This document shows, in pieces, positions 43,301 through 57,284 of a stretch of DNA of 64,000 nt. This DNA is from Panax quinquefolius (lineage: Eukaryota > Streptophyta > Magnoliopsida > Apiales > Araliaceae). How positions within the stretch are numbered: the stretch's first letter is position 1; each line of letters starts with the position of its first letter. The notes under the pieces are model-generated. The model saw only the letters and a list, made by a program, of their open reading frames with translations. It did no database searches and was not told where the DNA came from. The position numbers and the translations under genes are program-made. The stretch is taken from assembly GCA_020205615.1 (NCBI GenBank), contig CM035160.1, forward strand, positions 10,391,821 to 10,455,820, read 5' to 3'.

Positions 43301-45156
43301 TTTGTTTAAATCAGATACGAGCTAAGAAAGCTTTCGACATCCGCTTTTCAATAAACGAATAGCTTTATGGCTTGAGATGACCGTGATTGATTTTAATGGT
43401 TTGTCGTTTGAATTCGATAATAGGTCGATTAGGAATATGAAAGCTAACAACCTTACGAAAACAATCAATTTTTGTATGATAAGTAGTTAACCAATCAATC
43501 CTTAATAATCACGCCAAATGCAAGTATTTTTAATGAAATAAGATCGACAGTAATGTGAGGGTACCGATTTGAACCAAACAAGACTTATAAACAAAGGATG
43601 TAATGAAGGTTTCTCCCAACTGAGTTTCCACAGATAAGTCAAAGTCTAATTTCTCCTGAGTCAAATTTAATCGATGAGCGCAAGTAGAGAAATAAAAGAA
43701 TGGGTAGAACCCCAGATCAAATAAAGTATGATTTCATTAGAGTTTATGATAAGCTTACCCGTGATGACCTCATTCGTTCCTCGCTTCTTTCGGGAGGTCA
43801 CAACAAACGCCTCCTCAGACTACCGGCTTTTGAATTTTCTCGACGGCCTTTGGTGCTCCATCCTAGTCAATTTGTCTTCTAGAACGACAAAATCGAGCTA
43901 AGTGACCTTCTCTTCCACAATTATAACACGCTTTGACTCGCATGATGCACGCAGCTTTGATCGATGTGTCCTCTCCTCCGCATTTGAAGCATACGATAGT
44001 GGTCTTTCTCCTTCCTTAACAACGGGTGCCAGGTCGACGACGCTTTTCCATCATCATTGAATCTCCTTTTCTTTGAAATGTCCATTCTTATTGTTTTGGC
44101 CCCGATTACCACCGGCGTGGTTACCATATCCGCCCGCTGATTCCTCCACGCTTGTTGTCACCGCTCATGACTACTCTCACCGGTATTATAATTTTGCTTA
44201 CCGCTTCTTTTTAGTCAGGCTGACTCATTATCGCTACCCACTAATCGAGCCCTATTTACAACATCCTAATACAAACACAGCTTTATGAGAAATAAGATGT
44301 CGACGATTCTCCCGCTTCAAACCTCTTAAAAACATTCGCCATTCTCTCTCTCTTCATTATCCACCAAGTGGGACGCAAACCGTGATAACTCCGCAAATTT
44401 TGCCTCAGATCATGACTACTGGCCATATTGTTTTGTTCCAACTTGATAAACTCCACCTCCTTCATGTGGCGCTAATACTTTCGTGAAAGTATTTGTCGCT
44501 GAATGCCTCCCCGAACTTCTCCCAAGATATCTTCAAGACAAAGAAGTCGAGTACGCTTTTACCGATTCCCACCAAGAATCCGCCTCCCGCAAAAACATAA
44601 AGGCTAAGTAGGGAACCTTTGCTTCTTCTAGCATCCCAAGACATCAAATATCTTGTAATCTGCTTTATCCATGCTTCCGCCAAGTGGTTTTGCTTTCCCT
44701 TAAACTCCGGTGGTCCCAGCCTTGAATTGTTTAATAAGTGACCGCCGAGAGTTTTCCGTGTTTCCACCCCACGCTTTTGGATGTGAGTCGCCTCACCATC
44801 ATTGCATAAATCGCATAAAGCCTCCTCAACATTCGATCATTCATCATTTGGTCAAGGTTGTTGTTTGTATGAGGATTGTCGCCTTCCCGATGCACATTAT
44901 CCTCGATTATCGATATGTGTGAATCAACGATCGCTCATGCTCCATCATATTCTCAACATTCTCGATGTCATTTTCAGACATCGCCACAAAACAAAAGGTT
45001 AATCGACATGTAACAAATTATCCCTATCTTCTCGACCAACCAATAAAATAAAGACATAAACTTAGTAGTCATACTAACGAAGGTATTCCCCTGCCTCCCT
45101 CCTAGTACTATTCTCACATCTTAGCCAGTGATCATATCCCTAAGCTCGATACCAAC

Positions 45157-47760
45157 CGCGACGCCCCAAAATTAGGTATACATCACCCATCTTGGGTCGC
45201 CACTTACATGGTATGTAATTTAAATACAACTTATTAATATAACTGCTGTGGTAATAATACGACATAAACCGTGAGTTTAAATACAAATATCGCCTACTAG
45301 ATATTATACAAACTCAAAAAAAAGTCCTCATTACAATTATTATCACACTATTTCACGTAATAGTGAGGACTACTAATGCTATCCTCTCGACCATCACTGC
45401 TTCCCCGACTCGTCCCAAATATATTCTCATTTCCTCAAGAGAACAAAGGAAAGAAAGGGTGAGCTCAACTAGCCCAAGAAGAAATATTATGACTAAGATA
45501 ATGCGTAATAAATTATCATTAGTCTTCAACAATGTTAAACCGATAAAATATAATAGACAACCATCAAGTTTAACTCAAAATGAACAACGCAATCCATTAA
45601 AAGAGTCAAGTAGAAAATAAAATCTACTATCTTTTAGGATTTAAAAGGTTTTTCATCATCGTTATAGCCGAGACTCACTTTTAATAAATATTCCACATCA
45701 TCGAATCACCCCGCACTACTACCAAGGATATTCTTTAAGATCACGACCACAATTATTCATGCACTACGCCCAAGAATATTTGTGGTATTCATTAATGGTC
45801 ATGATCATGCCAACAACTCGCCCATCAATGCACTACTACCAATCGAGGATTTTTACCACATCATTTGTAACATTACTACCCATGATTACAATCGAATAGT
45901 CTCTCGGTCATAATCATACCAAGTCCATCTACGCACTACAAAAGCCACGTATTTACTTTCAAAAAATATAAACATGAGGATGATGACAATGATATAAGAA
46001 TTCAATAAAACAAGTTCAAGAATTATTTTATCCAGAATTATTAACGCCCAAATTGTCAACACGATATATCGCTTTTGTAGAGTAAAATTCAAGAATGATC
46101 GTAAGAATATTTCCATGAAAAGATATCGATGAAACGCAAATATCAAGGATATTCCACTAATTTCATGGAGTATAGAAGTCAAAGTTTTAACCAACCGGGT
46201 ATAATAAAGAATGGAATAACAAAAGAAATCACCATGCATGCGATAGATCAGATAAAAGTTATTCCAATGTAATAATAAATAATTCCAACAGTGTCGTAAT
46301 AAATTCAACCGGAACCAATGTTCCAATGTAATAATAAAGATGGAACTGCATCCTGTAAAACACATGATGATATTCCAATGTAATAATAAAGATGGAAACA
46401 GTCCTGTAAAACACATGCATGTGATGTTCCAATGTAATAATAATAAAGATTTTAACCAGTCCTGTAAAACACACGCATGTGATGTTCCAATGTAATAATA
46501 ATAAAGATTTTAACCAGTCCTAAAAACACACATGCATGTGATGTTCCAATGTAATAATAGAAGAATGTCACCAAGTATAGGTAAACCACAGATACAAAAG
46601 TTATTCCAATGTAATAATAAGCAATGGAATAACAATGCTTCTTCTTCATGAATAAGAAAGAATAACACCCTTTACTTTTGGTAGAGAGATCAATATCGCA
46701 GCAGAGTAAAGAACAAAATACTCTTCTTCTTTCTCTTATTCTCTCTATACTTTCTCTCTCTATAGCTTTAATGAATTCGTGAAAAATAATGAAGCCTCAG
46801 CCTCTATTTATAGAAGATTTCTAGCTTAAGACCGCCGTGAAAAAGGCAAGTGGCTTTAATGACGAATCGGTTTCGACGCCTCAGAATGTGAAAAACGACA
46901 AGTGGTTCGATCACCGTAATGTGAAACGACAAGTGGTTCGATCGTCCGTAATGTAAATTACTAATTACTATTAACGATTCGGTAGGTAAATACTATCGAC
47001 GAAGGTAAATACTATTCGACGTCGGGTAATTACTATCGACGAAGGTAATTACTATTATCGACTATTAAAGGTAATTACTATTCGATAATTACTATTCACA
47101 AAGGTAATTACTATCGATTTAAGAGACTTTAGATGATGACATATGGGCCCCCATAAAATAATCAAACTTACCACAAACGCCTCATAATGATTTTATATAC
47201 ATCAAGGATCAATAAATATTACCACAAATCATTTTATTTTTAATCAACACATATTTAATCTTTCAACAATTATTAATCATTTATAACTTGTCGCCTCAAT
47301 TATTGATTTAATACTATAACATATTATACGTATGATAATGTGACAATAATCAATCAATAATATAAGAGATATGATGCAAAGAATTATCGTAGTAATAATC
47401 GAGCATAAATGGTTAAGTGACTTCTCACGTAGCATCAATAATCAATAATCAATACCGTATGCAATGCTACATCGCATTTTTTACTAACGTAGTTCAACAA
47501 TTTTAATCAGACATCGCATATTTTTATACCACGCTTTCAATCCGACGTAGTTAATCAACAGGGGTCCACTAATGATTAGCTAACATTTAATATTCCCCGA
47601 CAAAAAAGAATATTCTCACCAAACGTTATTTTATAAAACTTGCATACTTTGCAAAATTTATAAATTTGTCAACTATAACATTATATCAATTTATTCCATA
47701 ATATTCAAAAATAATATTTATAGAAAATTCATCTTTATTTATAAAAGTTGGGGTCTTACA
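45157..47760 (-). repeat. 5' LTR of gypsy C
   Basis: About 2.6 kb, starting TGTAAGACCCC at 47,760 and ending beside the primer binding site. Same internal plan as the 3' LTR: minisatellite 46,210-46,560, TATA near 46,808, GGTAATTACTAT units near 46,960-47,120. Confidence 0.8.
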
Positions 47761-47783
47761 ATCTTCCTTCTAATTCCGTAATA

Positions 47784-47995
47784 TCATACGGGTCCACCAA
47801 TGATTGAGCTATCAGCATTTAATATTCCTAACAAAAAGAATATTCCCCACCAAACGTAATATTTTATAACAACTTTATACATTTGCAAAATTTATAAATA
47901 TTACCCATAACTATAATATTATATCAAATTTATTCCATAATAATAATATTTAAAATTATCATATTTATAAAAATTCATTTTTATTTATAAAATTT
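47784..47995 (-). mobile_element. Fragment of a gypsy LTR start, probably the 3' LTR of element D
   Basis: About 210 bases matching the first part of the gypsy LTR on the minus strand (TTTATAAATAAAAATGAA, then AATATTATAGTTATGGG). It lies between element C and copia F. The first six LTR bases and the polypurine tract of element D are on the far side of copia F (57,285), so F probably sits near the start of D's 3' LTR. Confidence 0.55.
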
Positions 47996-48050
47996 TCATT
48001 CATTCAAATATATATAATATCTATATCGAAATAATCAAAATGTATATATT

Positions 48051-49905
48051 TGTAAATTCAAAACGCAATCAAATTGTAAAATAACGCAATCAAATTTAAA
48101 AAAATCGTAGTTTAAAATTTTTACAAACCATATACCCTGATCACCCTTTATGCATAATTATTAATTAAACGAAAAGATAAAGAATAAAATCATACCTCAA
48201 GATCGAGCTTCCTCGTACAAGTTCACCTCCAAATCCTTTTCGCTCAACTTGAATCCACCGGTTTGGTTCCTTCCTTTCGATCAACGCTAGCCACCCAAAT
48301 GTTTGGCCTCTAGAGGTGATCCACCAAGGAAGAAGAAAATTCAAGAAGAATGGTATTTGCTCAAAACCCTAGTTTTCATCTCTATGTAAAAGAGCGTACT
48401 CTCCAACAATCGAATTATTACGTAGTTGTAAAAAGTCAACAACCTCCACCACCCATAATAAGACTCTCTTATTTATAGATGTGGGCAACCCACCTTAACA
48501 ATTAAGAATTGGGTTTATTTAATTAATTAAATTTTTAATTAATTAAGCTCCCTAATCTTATTAGGGATAATTAATTAAACTCCTTTAACTAATTTTCCTT
48601 CCTAATCCAATTAGAATAAATGAGAGTACTTTATATTAAATTAATTCCTAAACTCTTTTAGAAATTAAAATAATAATAATTGTAATAATATTAATAAGAC
48701 TCTCTTATTAATTTATATTTAATATTTCTAAAATATTAAATAATAATATTAAGCTATTTAATTTATTCTATCACCATAGATTAAATTAAATATACTTAAC
48801 ATATTATTACGATTATGCCATTAACTTCTTAAATAATTATTCTTCCTTTTACGGTGTGACCCTTTAGGTTCTCCATATTAAACCTATTGTGAATAAATCA
48901 ATTAGAATAATTTAATCTTATTTAAATAAATAAATTAAACAATTAATTTATTTAAATAAATAATATTTATTCTACAATAGGATAAGCCTCCCTAATGATC
49001 AACGACTTTCCGTATAATATAGATTTCAACATTAATCATAAAAGAACCTTTCGAGTAAATAGTTACCGCATAATTCAATCCTTCCACCATACAATGTCCC
49101 AATTAAATATAAGATATGGAATTACCGCCAAGTCTTATTTTATTTAATTATATGTATTTCGATCCTTAAATGCACAACTCCAAATAATGCAAATTAGAAA
49201 CTCCTTTCTAATTTCATTCTCCGCCAAGGACTACTGGTTGTCATTTATCGAATCACATAGACATTTCTCTTCTTTATTATATGGTAGATTCTTTATCGAT
49301 CATACATTATCTCCATGTATAACTTATTATACCCAAGCATACCCTTTGATATACCCTAAGGGTCTTAAGAATAAGTCAAAGTATAACTCATCATACACAA
49401 GATACTATGATGATCTCAAGTCCAAGGATTACTTGTAGATTACTATCACTACAGAATTCCTATCGACAGCAAATAAAACTCCATTAGGTATTCCTTAATG
49501 AGCCAATGCTCAAAGGAACTTATTCTCTAATAAGCACCTACATACTTGCTTTTAGTGTCTCCACACAAATGATCATGAGATCAATCATCCTCATCCAACG
49601 AAAGCAAGTTAACGATGTACCAATCTATCCTGGATTCACTAATCCCCAATTTAGTAATCCAACGATTGGGAACTATTTTAGTTTTAAGCTTTCTAAGAAT
49701 TTAGATCTCATTAGAATGATCATCATCATTATTCTAAAAGCATTGCTTAAAACTACGGGTTTATCACATATTATAAAACAAAGATCATGTAGATAATTAA
49801 AAGCCTTTAATAAATTAATACTTTTTATTAATAAATGAATAAGATTGTTACAAAGTATATGCTTTATCATCAAACATGATCGGGTTTGTGTGCATACTAC
49901 TTTCA
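48051..49905 (-). repeat. 3' LTR of copia F
   Basis: 1.86-kb copy with the same order of phrases as 55,428-57,284, including TTTATAGATGTGGGCAACCC (leader/TATA region, reversed) and GAACCTTTCGAGTAAATAG. The differences from the other LTR are mostly one- to few-base indels. Confidence 0.8.
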
Positions 49906-52900
49906 ATCTCCCACTTCAGCACTAAAGCCAATCGCCATGGTATCTCATACTCTTCTTCTAAGGCTTGACGATTATCCCGCCGTTGGATAAGCTTTTAGTT
50001 AATGGATATGTAATGTTGTTCTTGAGAGTCCACTATCTCTATAGTGATTTCCCATCTTCAATGATTCTAATAATCAAATGAAAGTGCCACAACACATGTT
50101 TAGATCCAAGATGAGACTTAGAACTATTCCTAGTTCTCAGAATGAACTTTAATCCAAACAATCAACTCATAGCCTTCATTTATAGCTATATACTTTGTCT
50201 TTATCACTAAACCAAAGAACTCTTTTGTCGCTTGAAACCTTTCCAATTCACCGCACCACTCGCTCAAGATAACGCTTTACCTTAAAGTGGATTTTCTCGT
50301 CATCTTGGTCCGTCTCCAAAAACTCGAGTCCTGTAAGCCTCTCTAGTTTTAATTTAGACCCACCATGAATATGATCACATCCTTAGTGCCTAAGTAAGAA
50401 CTTTAAGATGTTTTTCACCGCCTCATAGTGAACTTCTCCATAATACGACCGATCAACATCGTGTCTCGTATATTTCATCAGATACATGATTGTCACTCAT
50501 GCGAATCTCTCTTTCGTGAGTCCGTGGGGACTATTAAGAGAGATACACCCATACTCATCAACACGAGACATCTCTTGAGTTTGCCATGCTAAACGACTTT
50601 TAGCATCAAATGAATATACGCTCTCGTTAAGTCGAAAGCATCCTTAAATCTATCTATATAGATTTATATCCCCAATTAAGATACTCTTCCCAAATCATTC
50701 ATGGAGGAATGTTTAGACAACTTTATCTTTTACTCGATTGTAGCATTGGTATGTCATTCCTCATCCGTAGATATCAACATATAATACTAGGAATGTCACG
50801 ATGTCACGACGCCCCATTCTTATCGAATAAAATCAAACTCTTTTGTACACACACTAGAAAACTCTTACTCATCGTATGTAACTCGATCATCATCATTTCT
50901 ATGATGCGTACTTCATCATCATCATCATCCATGATGAATCCATACCTCCTAGGTATCTTCTGCACTATTCCGCATTTACGATCTCTATTGCCAGGTACAA
51001 TAGTCTATCTATAGTGTTCCTCTTATTCGACTTATAAGGTTTTTTGTGTTCTTGAACTCTTCAAGATCTATTATCCTCCCACTAGCCCCTTTAATGATAA
51101 ACACCTTTATCTTAGTATGCAAAAGTGTTTCAGAACAAACACCTTTTGCTAAGTAGATTATAGAACATATACCCTAAACTTACTTTTAGATGTCCCACAA
51201 ATCAGATTTGTCAAATCTTGTCCCAAGCTTATCCTTTGAAACCTTTTCACATAAGTCGACAACCCCTTATCTTAACATACTTAAGATTAGAATCCTCCCC
51301 GTCCATAACTTTTATGGAGTCTCAATGGCCGGATTTTGAGGTTACCATTTTCGTAGATATGCACCATTTCTAGTGACATTATCCCGTAAGGATACCGAAT
51401 GTTTGTAAATCATTATGGACCGCACTACGTCCAACAAGGTACGATTTTTCCTTTCGTATACATCAATCAATTATCACAGATCGATGTGTCCATTATGAGA
51501 AAACCATTTGAGATGATCTAGAAACTTATCAGACAAGTATTTATTCCTCGATCTAATCAAAGAATCTTAATACTTTGCCAATTTGTTTCACTTCAATTCT
51601 TTTGAACCTTTCAAATAATTCACACTTGATTTCAAAGAAATACACACATTCAACTCTTTCAATGATCATCTCCTTTTCTTATACTAATTTGTTCAATATG
51701 CAAAATTATTTTCACGTAAGTCAAGTATACAAAATTTATTAAGTAATATTCCAGCTTTATACAAAACATTATTATTATAAATAGAACAACAATTGTTCTT
51801 AATTATAATACCAAAGATTTCATCATTCAACAATAAAATGGAAATAATGTTTCTAACAAGAATCGAATACAATAACAACTTATCGACTTAATAGATTTGC
51901 CTGTAGCATTGCTAAACTATAAGTTTCTATAGCTAATGCAAAGAACCTTTGCTTCATTTTCCACACATAGATTACTTATATTTGTTTAGCTTTCTACTGC
52001 TTGGTCCCTTCATAAATCTATATTTATGATAACCAAAGTCAGATCCAATACCCAAGTAGAACCTCGACTTAAAGAAAAATTTATTTCAAATCATGAACAA
52101 AATCAGATTTGTAACCAAACTTCACTAAGCTTCTTTTGTTAGCCTCTCGCAAGATGCTTCTCGCAGCTTTCTTTCCAAAGGTCCAGCTTATTGCAAAGGA
52201 AGCAAACTCTTTGCTATCCCGTATCGCTTTTGTTCTTATTATCCTTTGTTTATGCCTTTCTATTTACCTTCTTTGAATCGCTCTTCTTTCGTAAGATCCT
52301 TTGGCCCCTACCAAGAAGACTCGGTCTTTCTGGTCGAAAGTGACTCTCAACATTTTTCAACATGTTAAGCAAATCAACGAGGTCGATATCTAGCTTGTTT
52401 ATATGAAAAATTCACAACAATTGTGAAAGGAGTCCGGAGTGAGTGCAAGATCAAATCTCGCTCAACTCTCCATCCATGACAAAACCCGTCGTTGTCCTAA
52501 TCGATCAATCAAATTGATTAATGTTAAGAACTTTTTATCTGCATCAGAGTGTCATCGGGCCATTCTAGATCTAAGAGCTCCTTAGATATCTCGATATCTA
52601 TCACCCCACTTTCCTCACCATCAACTACTTCGATGTGCAGAATATAAGAGAGAGATCCATAGTTTCATGCCGACGCCAAGCTCAAGCACTCATGGATGCG
52701 AGCATGATGCATCGAGCCAATCACATCATCATCTTGCCACTTTCTAAAAGTAGCAATCTCTTCCTCGAGGCATTGTTCTGCAACCATCATAGGATAAAGG
52801 CGATTATGGACATAAGATAGCTTTTCACCATGAGAACTATTCTCAAATTCCTTAACCAATCCGCTTAATTCTATCCGTTAATTTAGCATCTAATATGCTT

Positions 52901-54189
52901 CAAGTTGATAGTAATTTTAGACATTGTAAAATTTCAGTAAATGAATTTGTAATTAACAACATTTTAACATACATTCTTTTATTAATTACCAAAATAAATT
53001 AGGTCTTGTTTTAAATTGGTATCTCCCACTATTTTCTTCAAACTATATTACCTCACTTATATAGTTCTAAAAAATCTAATTAAAGATTTGCTAGTGAGAA
53101 TAAGGATCCCATTTCAAATGTATATAGCCTTCATGGTGACACAACAAACTATATATAAATAAATAGGTAGACAACTTTTGTCAATTACATCAACTATGCA
53201 ACTCCTCAGATTTTGCCTCTTAGATTATTTTGATCAAGTGGTGGCACATCCAATCAAAATTATCCAAGTTAAGTCCCACCTAGCACTCCATATATTCAAA
53301 AAGAAAATATCATCCTTGTGGTGACACAACAAAACAATATTGTTCAATTTTCTTTATAAGCATCAAATGTGATAAATTAACATCTTAAATACTTAATACT
53401 CGCCAGTGGTGACACAACAAACTCATATTAAATATTTAATACTCTATTAATTTTATCATGCTAGAAGGCTTACGCTCGATATTCCAAATATCTTCAACGC
53501 TAGACTTAATATAAAAATCGAGGGGTTTGTTATTAATTTGTCTCATCTTGCTTTAGCGCATGCATTTATATATATATATATAAAATACGCCATATATATT
53601 AATGAACATGCGAAGCATGTTTGCATAATATATAATATATATATATATATAAGCATGCATATATGAATACTATATTCTACCCGATTGATTATGGACTTTT
53701 ATTCTAGTTTGGTTCACTAGAGCCACCAAGTGAACCAAAAGGTCAAACCCTTGGGGTGCAAGAAATAATATTTAAATATAACTATTACATTTAAACCCGG
53801 CTCCATTACAAACGGTCTTCAAGCGCCTCGCTTCTCGATCTCCAATTTTTCAAAATTAATTCTAACTATTCCTATTACAAAACTATTTAAAATAAATAGA
53901 AACCTCGATCGCTAGCCATAAGGGGAAGTACATAGAGGGAGATAGAATTTACATTAAGAAAAATTAGAGAAGACGAGGTACGCAGACCCCATTTAATAAA
54001 AACCCATACATTCACGCATCCAACTAAAATAAAATCCAATCATATCGTCAATAAATTCCATAATCAATCCCATTTATTATCATACACATCACCATACGCA
54101 TCAATAAATAACATTCATCTCATGAATAATAAACATTTAATATATATATTGATATCATTTAATGGGCAAATTTAGTTAGATAAAATCTA

Positions 54190-54800
54190 TTTTTGAATCA
54201 AAATAAACTCCTTTATTTTAATCCAAATTTAAATCAAAATAAAACTATTTTATTTTAATTTATCCAATTTTGAATAAAATAAACTATTTTATTTTAATCA
54301 AAATTTTAATCAAAATAAACTCCTTTATTTTAATTAATTATGGAATCCAATTCCATGTAAAAAAATCTTTAATTAAAATAAACTCTTTATTTTAATTAAT
54401 TATGGAATCCAATTCCATGTAAAAAAAAATTTTTATTAAAGGAAACACTTGAATATTCTTTCCTATTCACAAATAAACTCCTTTATTTTGAATAATATGA
54501 AATCTTATTTCATATTTAAATAAACTCCTTTATTTAAGGAAATTGATTCTTCCTTTTTCTTTCCTATTCACAAATAAACTCTTTTCATTTTGAATAATAT
54601 GAAATCTTATTTCATATTTAAATAAACTCCTTTATTTAAGGAAAATAAAATCCAATTTCAACTCCAATTAGTTATCATGCTAATCCAATTCCAACTCTAA
54701 TTAGTTAAGATGAAATTTAATTTTAAAATTAAAATAAATCTTTTATTTTAATATTAAAATAAACTTTTTATTTTAAAATTAAAATAAATATTATTTTAAT
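54190..54800. repeat. AATAAACTCCTTTATTTT repeat field
   Basis: AATAAACTCCTTTATTTTNA recurs at least eight times with irregular spacing. Longer units such as TTATGGAATCCAATTCCATG and TATGAAATCTTATTTCATAT each occur twice. The units are themselves partly self-complementary. It looks like low-complexity expansion inside the element leader. Confidence 0.7.
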
Positions 54801-54814
54801 TATAAAATTATTAA

Positions 54815-54815
<1 letters not shown>

Positions 54816-54860
<45 letters not shown>

Positions 54861-54897
54861 TATATATAATATAATAATATATATATATATATATATA
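54816..54897. repeat. AT microsatellite
   Basis: A near-continuous (AT)n tract of about 80 bases with a few interruptions, inside the leader of copia F. Confidence 0.9.
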
Positions 54898-55427
54898 AAA
54901 TGCGTACGGTTTTATAATATATATATATAAGAAATATATGCATGCTTTATATTTTTGTGCTGCTGAAATATATATATCCTTAAATAATGAATATTGCGTA
55001 TATATATATATAAGGAATATCCTGTTGTATCTTATAAAGCAACAATCTCATGCAGCGAATCAGCAGCCAACTTGTTATATGTTCCGTGCATGTCCAAGAT
55101 TATACAATATATATATATATATTCGCCATTCATTTTTTTTTTTTAATAAAACCGTGTATGCTCCAGCCCCTTGAAAGCCGTGCATCACTTGCATTAAAAA
55201 AAAAAATTCCTGCAACTTAAAAGCTTCTGCCGAAAATTTTGATGACATTCAATTCTGTATTTTGCTGCATCAATTTGTTCCGCCTTTTTTTTTTTTTTTT
55301 TTTTTATAAATTTTATATAATAAAATTATGCCCAATTAAATTGTTCTAAACACATATCAATATACATATCAAATTAAAACAATTAATAATTCGTGATAAA
55401 GGTTTGGCTCGATGCCACCGTTAGGTT

Positions 55428-57284
55428 TGTAATATTCATAACGCAATCAAATCAGCATAAAAAGTGCTAAGCGCAAAAAAATCGAGTTTAAAAATTTACA
55501 AACCATATACCCTTGATCACCCTTTATGCACAATTATTAATTAAACGAAAAGATAAAGAATAAAAACATACCCTCAAGATCGAGCTTCCTCGTGTACAAG
55601 TTCACCTCCAAATCCTTTCGCTCAATCTCAATCCACCGGCTTGGTTCTTCCTTTCGATCAACGCTAGCCACCCAAATGTTTGGCCTCTGAAAGGTGATCC
55701 ACCAAGGAAGAAGAAAATTCAAGAAGAAGGGTATTCACTAAACCCTAGTTTTTCTATCTCTATAGAAAAGGCGCACTCTCCAACAACTTGAATTATTACG
55801 ATATGTTGTTAAAGTCAACAACCCATACCACCCATAATAAGACTCTCTTATTTATAGATGTGGGCAACCCACCTTAACAATTAAGGAATTGGGTTTTATT
55901 TAATTAATTAAATTCTTTTAATTAATTAAGCTCCCTAATCTTATTAGGATAATTAATTAAACTCCTTTAACTAATTTTCCTTCCTAATCCAATTAGAATA
56001 AATGAGAGTACTTATATTAAATTAATTCCTAAACTCTTTTAGAAATTAAAATAATAATAATTGTAATAATATTAATAAGACTCTCTTATTAATTTATATT
56101 TAATATTTCTAAAATATTAAATAATAATATTAAGCTATTTAATTTATTCTATCACCATGATTAAATTAAATATACATAACATATTATTACGATTATGCCA
56201 TTAACTTCTTAAATAATTATTCTTCCTTTTATGGTGTGACCTTTAGGTTCTCCATATTAAACCTATTGTGAATAAATCAATTAGAATAATTTAATCTTAT
56301 TTAAATAAATAAATTAAATAATTAATTTATTTAAATAAATAATATTTATTCTACAATAGGATAAGTTCTCCCTAATGATCAACGACTTTCCGATAATATA
56401 GATTTCAACATTAATCATAAAAGAACCTTTCGAGTAAATAGTTACCGCATAATTCAATCCTTCCACCATACAATGTCCCAATTAAATATAAGATATGGAA
56501 TTACCACAAGTCTTATTTTATTTAATTATATGTATTTCGATCCTTAAATGCACAACTCCAAATAATGCAAATTAGAAACTCCTTTCTAATTTCATTCTCC
56601 GCCAAAGGACTACCGGGTTGTCATTTATCGAATCACATAGACATTTCTCTTCTTTATTGAAGTGGTAGATTCTTTATCGATCATACATTATCTCCACGTA
56701 TAACTTATTATACCCAAGCATACCTTTTCGATATACCCTAAGGGTCTTAAGGAATAAGTCAAAGTATAACTCATCATACACAAGATACTACGATGATCTC
56801 AAGTCCAAGGATTACTAGACTACTATCACTACAGAATTCCTATCGACAGCAAATAAAACTCCATTAGGTATTCCTTAGCGAGCCAATGCTCAAAGGAACT
56901 TATTCTCTAATAAGCACCTACATACTTGCTTTTAGTGTTCCACACAAATGATCATGAGATCAATCATCCTCATCCAACGAAAGAAGTTAGCAACGATGTA
57001 CTCAATCTATCCTGATTCACTAATCCCCAATTTAGTAATCCAACGATTGGGAACTATTTTAGTTTTAAGCTTTCTAAGAATTTAGATCTCATTAGAATGA
57101 TCATCATCATTATTCTAAAAGCATCGCTTAAAACTACGGGTTTATCACATATTATAAAACAAAGATCATGTAGATAATTAAAAGCCTTTAATAAATTAAT
57201 ACTTTTTATTAATAAATGAATAAGATTGTTACAGTATATACGCTTATCATCAAACATGATCGCTTCAGGTGCATACTACTTTCA
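55428..57284 (-). repeat. 5' LTR of copia F
   Basis: Partner of the LTR at 48,051-49,905. Its low end (TGTAATATTCATAACGC) lies ten bases from the primer binding site. Short open frames within it are shared with the other LTR and are not genes. Confidence 0.8.

Larger units (their letters stand above)
38128..47760 (-). mobile_element. Ty3/gypsy chromovirus element C
   Basis: Nearly complete minus-strand element of the same family as A: 5' LTR 47,760-45,157; primer binding site 45,155-45,144 (same TTGGTATCGAGC); gag from an ATG at 44,981 to about 43,900; pol 43,800-40,375; polypurine tract 40,374-40,363; 3' LTR 40,362-38,128 lacking about the last 350 bases at the junction with fragment B. Gag reads EAWIKQIT and MKEVEFIKLEQNNM; RT reads FIDDILIYSKS (near 42,720); integrase reads CLTCQRVKAEHQVPKGPLQ (near 41,540) and IWVIVDRLTKSAHF. 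Frames are broken in many places. Confidence 0.85.
52920..55405 (-). other. Long non-coding leader of copia F
   Basis: About 2.5 kb between the primer binding site and gag with no coding potential. It holds three copies of GGTGACACAACAAA (near 53,135, 53,321 and 53,409), AT microsatellites near 53,570, 53,635 and 54,820-54,897, and an AT-rich repeat field at 54,190-54,800. Confidence 0.6.
48051..57284 (-). mobile_element. Ty1/copia element F with two 1.86-kb LTRs, degraded
   Basis: Long direct repeats at 48,051-49,905 and 55,428-57,284 are the LTRs, starting TGAAAGTAGTATGCAC on the minus strand. A primer binding site lies at 55,417-55,406 (TGGCATCGAGCC) and a polypurine tract (AAGTGGGAGAT) at 49,916-49,906, so the element runs on the minus strand. 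Gag (52,860-52,150) shows EEEIATFRKWQDDDVIG and a degenerate zinc knuckle CFLCNKLDLWKESC. The RT-RNase H end shows YEAVKNILKFL, TKYIAINEGYEL and SKHVLWHFHLI (50,520-50,070). These are copia hallmarks. Frames are broken and integrase is not clearly readable. No matching target duplication was found. Confidence 0.75.

Noticed and set aside
49187..49796. Plus-strand open frames of 83 and 96 codons
   Set aside because: They are antisense to the copia F LTR and partly repeated in the other LTR copy. Not genes.
50709..51014. 101-codon plus-strand open frame
   Set aside because: Antisense to the degraded copia pol of element F; serine/isoleucine runs come from a CAT repeat.
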